Assembly: GCF_964019385.1 (NCBI RefSeq)
Contig: NC_088643.1
Coordinates: 76,837,747-76,901,746, forward strand
DNA length: 64,000 bases
Reading direction: 5' to 3'
Source of the DNA: Sycon ciliatum
Taxonomy: Eukaryota > Porifera > Calcarea > Leucosolenida > Sycettidae
Shown here piece after piece: positions 60,234-64,000 of this stretch. The translations under genes and the position numbers were made by a program. Position 1 is the stretch's first letter. Each line of letters begins with the position of its first letter. The notes below the pieces were generated by a model. That model was given only the letters and a program-made list of their open reading frames with translations. It did no database searches and was not told where the DNA came from.

Positions 60234-63200
60234 GCGTGTGCGTGTGTGCGTGTGACATGCCATATGTGCATCAGGCCATACTTCATGTACTGGGCATCCA
60301 CTGTACACATTCTCGTGCTGATTATTTCTCTGGCACAATTTGGATTTGCACCCGTCGGTGTTGGTAACAAAGTGGAGACAACGAATGTAAGTACTTCAGT
60401 AAGACACACCGAACGTGTTCCTGTAGTTTGGGTATCACATCGTGTGCAGAACAGGGAAGTCTAACAGTGACCATGCTCTGATTTGCACTTGTTTTTCTTT
60501 CTTCTCTTTTTGCCATGGCTGGCTATAATCGCCCTCACCTCCTCCTTGATTGGCCTTGGCCATGAGTGTGTGCGTAATAATAATAATGCTGTAGTGCACA
60601 AGGAATGATGCATTGTCTTCTCGCTATGTCCTCCCACTGTCTCTCTGTCTGATTGATGTTTAAAGCTAGTGCTTTTCCGTCTTTTTTTTGCGATGCTTTT
60701 ATTTCTGAAACTCAGGTTGCCGCAGTTACCGGTGGCTCTGTGTCTGTGGAGCGAGAGATCGAGCGCAACTTCTGGTTTGGACCAACTTTTGTAAGTGTGT
60801 GCTGCTGCTGCTGCTGCGCCGGGGCTTGTAGTATTTGTGCACGTACTTCCCTGTTCAATGTCAGGCACTTTGGCTACTGCCTTAACCCTTTGTCCTTTCG
60901 CCCATACTTGAACCGTACACCTGTGTACGGTTCAACCCACGCATGTTCAAAGCGACCTGGAAGCTACGCGGATCACCCGATCCACATGAAAATTCACGTG
61001 CACACAGCCTATGCTATGTAGAGGATAATACACGGGTCGCTGGGGCTAGTTGCCATTTGAAAAATTTCAGGAAATCAAAGTCGAAGTTTGCTTGCGCCGT
61101 AACTTCCGACATGGCAGCACGCAGGTCGCTTGATGCAGATGAAGCGCTTGTTTGAGGATAGCTGGAGTGACCCAAGCGACAATCCTATGTCCTCTGATGA
61201 AGAGAACGAACTGGACGAAGCCTTATTAGAAGGTGTTGATTCTGATTTTGATGAAGACGCGGATTATGATGTCGTAACCGTCGACCCAACTGTCGGACAT
61301 GTCGACCGCTCCGATTTGAGCGCAGGATCGGCAGAACAGCACTCGCGTGGTGAAGAGAGTGTACCACCGCCGTGTCTTACCCGTCGTGGAGCAGCAGGGT
61401 CAGCTAGAATGCCGCAGCATGTGGAGCGGGAGCGTAGTCCGATCCCAGAGAGGTCCAGATCTCCGTCACCTGCGCGCCGTCAAACTCATGGTCGACAGCC
61501 GCGCAGAGCGAGGAGAGTAGCCGCACGGGGCCGCAATGTCGAGCATGTTGCCACTGGCACTCCTCTGGCTAATGCTCCGTGTTTGCCCAACATGCCAGGG
61601 GTGCTACTCCAGGTCATACTTGTACAAATTGCACATTATTATACATAGGAAAGAATTTGAACTTAGAATTTTGCTAATTTTTGCCAAAAATCATTTTTGA
61701 TACTCTTGTTTAGCCACGCCTATCTGAGGAATTCAACCCAAACTGCACTTTTAGTTCACAATTATCATAAGCTTTCAGGAAAATATAAAGTGTACATACA
61801 AAATATCAGCTGCTTGGGAATGGTGAGTGGATTTGTTGAAGCAGTTACCCCTCACATACATTTTGGGCAAAAGGACAAAGGGTTAAGTCAAAACACTGAG
61901 ATGTGTTTAGCAATGCTTGTCACATTTTTTTCACAATGACATGCTCTTTGTTCGGACTAAGCCTTATTCCTCCTGACTCATTGCAAAGGCATACACTGTA
62001 CAGTGTGTTCCATTACGATGCATCAAATCATTCGTTGCGCTATGTGTGATCTATGGGATGTGTGGGGTGCTTGTAATCATGGCTAACTGTGATCTATGGG
62101 ATGTGTGGGGTGCTTGTAATCCTGGCTAACTGTGATCTATGGGATGTGTGGGGTGCTTCTTATTTTGCAGACAAACCTCATTCACTTGGGTGCCAAGTAC
62201 GGTCCGTGTATGCGGCAAGACAAGCGCATATTTGACGAGATTGTTCGAGAGCGTGGTGTGGAGCGCGACTTGACCGCATGCTGTGTGCGTACCGACTCGC
62301 AGATCTGCTTCCAGAGTACGCAGGCCCAATGCACGGAGGTTGGTCATATTGTCTGGTCTGTTTTCTTTAGGCATGTGGCCTGTGGGATGTCCCACTTGCA
62401 TCCAGAATACATAGTGAACTTAAGGGTATGCAACTATACTCTATGGAGTCCACGACGGTAGCAGTAAAGTTACATGTTCTTCACATGACATGAAATCCAT
62501 GCAGACTGCCTGCACTCTGCATTTTGTATGATACGTTGCTACCTACAGGCTTGTAAGCGACCCCCGCTTTGAGTGCAAGTCTCCGATGGCCACTTACTAG
62601 CGGCACTGTTTTGTTTGCGCACCATTTTGAACGTGTTCACGATTGTGTCACACTCTGCCGTTGCAGCAGCACTGGGCAGAGAATGTGTAGGCAATGTGTA
62701 GGCAGTTGTACATTCTTTGCAGGTTTTGTTCTCTTGACGAAAAATATCCGAGTCTTCATCAGATGTGGCCAAGCGGCATGATGACTGTGTGCATGCCTCA
62801 GTGATTCTTGTATTTGGAAATGCACACATGCATATACACACATACAGTATAACCTAGTTTAGACGACCACCTCACGGTGCAAGGAAAAGCGGTCGTTAAA
62901 CGGCCAGGTGGTCTTTAGAACCAGGTCCCACAGTGTCGGTGTAGAACTGTCCGTGCATGGAAAAATGGTGGTTAAGAGCAGGTGGTTGCTAAAACGAGAG
63001 GTGGCTTACACCAACTTTTACTGTACATGTATGTTGAGTCTAATCATAGCACTATCATGTGATCATGCTATCATGTGATCATACTATCATGTGATCATAG
63101 CACTATCATGTGATCATAGCACTATCATGTGATCATGCTATCATGTGATCATGCTATCATGTGGATGACCAAAGATAGAAAAAAAACTGTGAAATACATG

Positions 63201-64000
63201 GCACCCCGTTGAAATTCATTGTACCTAGGCCGGCGTGTGTTTTAAAATTCTTGTGCGAACTTCTTGTACGCCGGTGCTGCAGAACTTCTTTCGTTGGCTG
63301 AAGTGGACTGGCAATGCTACAGTGCAGTTCACGAACAACATACCCGTGGCTGTGCCCACGTACTCGACGCCCAGCCTAGTGAGCCAGGCCAATCCAGCAA
63401 CGTGCTTCACCGCTAACAACGTTACACGCTGCTACCGCACGTCGGGCTCTGTGTGCGGCCAGGATCCCATGTAAGCACGCCATGCATGATACCGTGTCTA
63501 TGGGCAAGAATCTACAGATTGTTGCGCAGTGCTACAATTAGTCCATCAGTCCCTTTATTGTCAAGACCCGGATTGGAGACTTGCCGTGTCTGCTCGGCAA
63601 GATACGTGCCTGTTGTTGGGTTGTGAGCTGGCAAGGAATGCTCACGTTCATTCTCTTCCAGTGCAATCGTATGTATCACTGTGGCCTACAGGATAGCCCT
63701 GTAGATGCCTCTAGAGTATTATTTGGCCTGCTGACAGTTGCTACTGTTGCTGTAGCTCCCCCTTACCGCGGCTCATGCTCTTGAGGTTGTGTATGGATAT
63801 GTTCCTATGCATGGATATGTTTCTATGCATGGATATGTTCCTATGCATGGATATGTTCCTATGCATGGCTATGTTCCTATGATATGTTCCTATGCATGGA
63901 TATGTTTCCATGCATGGATATGTTCCCATGCATGGATATGTTTCCATGCATGGATATGTTCCCATGCATGGATATGTTCCTATGCATGGATATGTTCCTA
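53300..64000 (+). CDS. Gene C: iRhom (inactive rhomboid, RHBDF1/2 family), 3' partial
   Basis: At least twelve short plus-strand exons joined in phase give an iRhom. In animals iRhoms are ER/Golgi polytopic membrane pseudoproteases that escort ADAM17 and control EGFR-ligand and TNF signalling. Visible parts: cytosolic N-terminus with SFWERLARFFGVDEDQ (the conserved 'FFGV' block); acidic EEDEEPEELTFF stretch; basic juxtamembrane segment GLISFILGRRYKPGTIDSAT; first transmembrane exon PYFMYWASTVHILVLIISLA followed by the invariant GFAPVG; NFWFGP; and the luminal iRhom homology domain HLGAKYGPCMRQD...ACCVRTDS...C and SGSVCGQDP. The rhomboid core lies past 64000, so absence of the catalytic GxSG cannot be checked. 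The start ATG at 53300 has A at -3 and G at +4. Exon layout at 56.58-56.97 kb is unresolved. Confidence 0.93.
54377..54492 (+). CDS. iRhom exon 2
   Basis: From TTGTCGCTAG| to CCAAA|GTGAGC. Encodes ALKNHFLRLRNNSQQSVRRI then a proline run (PDPPPPP). Leaves in phase 2. Confidence 0.75.
54753..55124. mobile_element. MITE-like element with CTCGTGCGATTAG ends (iRhom intron)
   Basis: ACTCGTGCGATTAGAGCCCT at the left is mirrored by GGGGCACTAATCGCACGAGT at the right. Internal AATAGTGCCC units also face each other. About 370 nt, containing a long poly-C run, non-coding. Confidence 0.7.
55316..55402. repeat. GGTAACTAT short tandem repeat
   Basis: Irregular tandem CTATGGTAACTATGG/GCTATGGTAACTATG units over about 85 nt in an iRhom intron. 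Confidence 0.9.
55575..55668 (+). CDS. iRhom exon 3 (FFGV block)
   Basis: From CATCCGCAG| to CTTCAG|GTATGC. Encodes SFWERLARFFGVDEDQAELK then SWRIRHALALQ, aligning with the conserved N-terminal iRhom block around FFGV...W..KSIRH. Entered in phase 2, leaves in phase 0. Confidence 0.9.
55995..56158 (+). CDS. iRhom exon 4
   Basis: From CTACTTACAG| to TGTGCAG|GTGAGC. Encodes GYLKREHVPQLRDYETDEVD and TVCFRWKVKTQDQERLHLDP, in the cytosolic domain. Leaves in phase 2. Confidence 0.85.
56506..56575 (+). CDS. iRhom exon 5
   Basis: From CAACTGTGCAG| to CATCGA|GTGAGT. Encodes PNPPSKAHVWVMFWEFLEYI then GHR. A later donor (AATG|GTATTC at 56597) is possible but poorer. Confidence 0.7.
56576..56937 (+). 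other. iRhom region with unresolved exon structure
   Basis: A strong acceptor (TGTCTTTCCACAG|) at 56641 opens two competing frames, neither of which joins the best upstream donor in phase. A phase-correct alternative is 56797-56892 (TSIIKTSATLYR...ARAEN), ending at AAT|GTATGT before a 45-nt intron. Splicing straight from exon 5 to 56938 is also phase-compatible. cDNA would decide; an assembly indel is possible. Confidence 0.4.
56938..56970 (+). CDS. iRhom 33-nt microexon
   Basis: From CTCCTCCTGCCTAG| to GTGCAG|GTGAGT, encoding LNIWRKNRAVQ in phase 0 into VRAFGDN of the next exon. The pyrimidine-rich acceptor and consensus donor support it. Confidence 0.55.
57603..57695 (+). CDS. iRhom exon (VRAFGDN)
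   Basis: From TTGTCACCAG| to TCTGAG|GTAACG, phase 0 on both sides. Encodes VRAFGDNIVEQFQTLVEDIK then SRDSADGAVSE. The frame is fixed by the next exon, which has stops in other phases. Confidence 0.8.
57716..58248. mobile_element. MITE-like element with AGGGTTCTAGCCA ends
   Basis: AGGGTTCTAGCCAAAGGGGG on the left and CCTGGCTAGAACTTGACCCT on the right are imperfect inverse copies. Long poly-C runs lie just inside both ends (57742-57792 and 58209-58222). About 530 nt in an iRhom intron. Confidence 0.55.
58670..58742 (-). tRNA. tRNA-Met (CAT), elongator type
   Basis: The reverse complement folds as a 73-nt cloverleaf. The acceptor stem GCCTCCT pairs with AGGGGGC (one T-G wobble) with discriminator A. 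The D arm contains TAGCGCAGTAGG (A box). The anticodon stem TCAGT/TCTGA carries loop CTCATAA with anticodon CAT. The T arm contains GTGAGTTCGATCCTCAC (B box GTTCGATCC). There is no intron. Two T runs directly downstream on the minus strand (58651-58668) fit a Pol III terminator. It lacks the AUCGAAA-type initiator T loop and lies antisense in an iRhom intron. Confidence 0.95.
58873..59000 (+). CDS. iRhom exon (acidic segment)
   Basis: From ACTGCACAG| to CCTCT|GTAAGT. Encodes EEDEEPEELTFFDSRSYPLS and an acidic stretch, corresponding to the acidic part of the iRhom cytosolic domain. Entered in phase 0, leaves in phase 2. Confidence 0.85.
59490..59705 (+). CDS. iRhom exon (juxtamembrane cytosolic)
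   Basis: From TCTGTAACAG| to TACCG|GTAAGC. Encodes DVFTERAAERQATDGNARRG and GLISFILGRRYKPGTIDSAT then DKLSDVYSYR, matching the basic segment before TM1 in iRhoms. Phase 2 in and out. Confidence 0.9.
60125..60254. repeat. (GT)n-rich microsatellite
   Basis: GT/GTGC dinucleotide-rich tract with the cleanest run at about 60200-60229. It ends about 20 nt before the TM1 exon acceptor. Confidence 0.9.
60275..60386 (+). CDS. iRhom exon: first transmembrane segment and GFAPVG
   Basis: From TGTGCATCAG| to ACGAAT|GTAAGT. Encodes PYFMYWASTVHILVLIISLA then QFGFAPVGVGNKVETTN. Hydrophobic TM1 followed by (G)xAPVG is diagnostic of the family. Leaves in phase 0. Confidence 0.93.
60716..60790 (+). CDS. iRhom exon: NFWFGP
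   Basis: 75 nt, phase 0 both ends, from TGAAACTCAG| to ACTTTT|GTAAGT. Encodes VAAVTGGSVSVEREIERNFW then FGPTF, equivalent to the E(N/R)FW(I/F)GP motif at the start of the luminal iRhom homology domain. Confidence 0.92.
60886..61882. mobile_element. Non-autonomous piggyBac-like transposon
   Basis: The element is flanked by TTAA on both sides (60882-60885 and 61883-61886). Its ends are CCCTTTGTCCTTTCGCCC at the left and the inverse of CCCTTTGTCCTTTTGCCC at the right, one mismatch in 18. A subterminal palindrome (TTGAACCGTACAC...GTGTACGGTTCAA) follows the left end. TTAA duplication and CCCTTT-type ends are the hallmarks of piggyBac. At about 1 kb it can encode only an N-terminal transposase remnant. 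It lies in the iRhom intron before the GAKYGPCMRQD exon. Confidence 0.88.
61111..61648 (+). pseudogene. piggyBac transposase N-terminal remnant
   Basis: An ATG frame MAARRSLDADEALV stops at once. A shifted frame continues LFEDSWSDPSDNPMSSDEEN and a long acidic run (DSDFDEDADYD), then an Arg/Ser/Pro-rich stretch (ERSRSPSPARR). An acidic Ser/Asp/Glu N-terminus is usual for piggyBac transposases. The catalytic DDD domain is absent, so this is a broken fragment, not a host gene. Confidence 0.65.
62045..62158. repeat. 43-bp tandem triplication next to a splice acceptor
   Basis: TGTGATCTATGGGATGTGTG then GGGTGCTT... occurs at 62045, 62088 and 62131. The third copy runs into the TATTTTGCAG acceptor of the next iRhom exon. 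Confidence 0.93.
62171..62338 (+). CDS. iRhom exon: iRhom homology domain core
   Basis: From TATTTTGCAG| to ACGGAG|GTTGGT, phase 0 both ends. Encodes NLIHLGAKYGPCMRQDKRIF, ERGVERDLTACCVRTDS and CFQSTQAQCTE, matching LGAKF.PCMRQD....ERE..ACCVR.D.SGC.Q.....C of animal iRhoms. The Cys residues are disulfide-forming luminal ones. Confidence 0.95.
62855..63020. mobile_element. MITE-like element (GTATAACCTAGTTTAGACGACC)
   Basis: About 165 nt beginning CAGTATAACCTAGTTTAGAC and ending TTTTACTGTA, with internal GGTGGTT/AACGACC words in both orientations. Ends are only weakly inverted. Confidence 0.4.
63050..63165. repeat. CTATCATGTGATCAT tandem repeat
   Basis: About seven copies of a CTATCATGTGATCAT(AGCA) unit, itself rich in the palindrome ATGTGATCAT/ATGATCACAT. 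Confidence 0.92.
63283..63470 (+). CDS. iRhom exon: end of luminal Cys-rich segment (last in window)
   Basis: From GTGCTGCAG| to CCCAT|GTAAGC. Encodes NFFRWLKWTGNATVQFTNNI ... SGSVCGQDPM, matching the (V)KW...GSVCHQDPR region of iRhoms. It leaves in phase 2, so the gene continues past the window. Confidence 0.92.
63786..64000. repeat. 18-bp tandem repeat (GGATATGTTCCTATGCAT), runs off the window
   Basis: About 11 copies with TTCC/TTTC variation and one shortened unit. It fills the end of the window inside an iRhom intron. Confidence 0.95.

Noticed and set aside
61130-61648. 172-codon acidic/RS-rich ORF as a possible host gene
   Set aside because: Lies within TTAA-flanked piggyBac-type inverted ends; better explained as a broken transposase N-terminus.

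Overview
The window is nuclear DNA of an animal. It carries spliced genes with consensus GT..AG introns and metazoan extracellular families: large lipid transfer protein (vitellogenin/apoB/MTP) N-terminus, cadherin, Calx-beta, GCC2/GCC3 Cys-rich, thrombospondin type 1 and type 3, EGF, and iRhom. Very long extracellular repeat genes among dense DNA-transposon debris and microsatellites suggest a non-bilaterian animal, with a sponge as my best guess (low confidence; no marker here settles the phylum).

Gene A, minus strand, about 32.0 kb to beyond position 1. I join six exons in phase (31688-32011, 24978-25206, 6460-24479, 3755-5720, 2973-3140, 1-2359) into a partial protein of about 7,690 residues. 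It starts with a signal peptide and a vitellogenin-type lipid-transfer N-terminus. Next come about 1,000 residues of helical sequence, a beta-rich region, about 30 tandem copies of a ~110-residue FN3-like repeat, Calx-beta domains, GCC2/GCC3 modules, a short thrombospondin type-3 stretch, EGF and cadherin repeats. One exon is 18,020 nt long with no in-frame stop. The 3' end lies outside the window.

Region 32.0-39 kb, between divergent genes A and B. It is a transposon and satellite island: a foldback-like element with 269-nt inverted arms, a nested palindromic cluster containing a 592-bp tandem duplication, (ATT)n tracts, MITE-like elements and minisatellites.

Gene B, plus strand, about 39.0-51.3 kb. 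Small exons encode TSP1-like and other Cys-rich modules. They lead into one 7.2-kb exon carrying about 19 copies of the same FN3-like repeat as gene A. A and B are therefore probable relatives in head-to-head order. Gene B introns hold a TIR transposon and a dead LINE endonuclease fragment.

Gene C, plus strand, 53.3 kb to beyond 64.0 kb. This is an iRhom (inactive rhomboid, RHBDF family) gene split into many short exons. Its N-terminal cytosolic part, first transmembrane segment and much of the Cys-rich luminal iRhom homology domain are present; the rhomboid core lies beyond the window. Its introns hold an antisense tRNA-Met(CAT), a piggyBac-like element with TTAA duplications, several MITE-like elements and satellites.

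A and B look secreted or cell-surface (matrix or lipid-carrier type). C is a secretory-pathway membrane regulator. I see no sign that C works with A or B beyond being adjacent.
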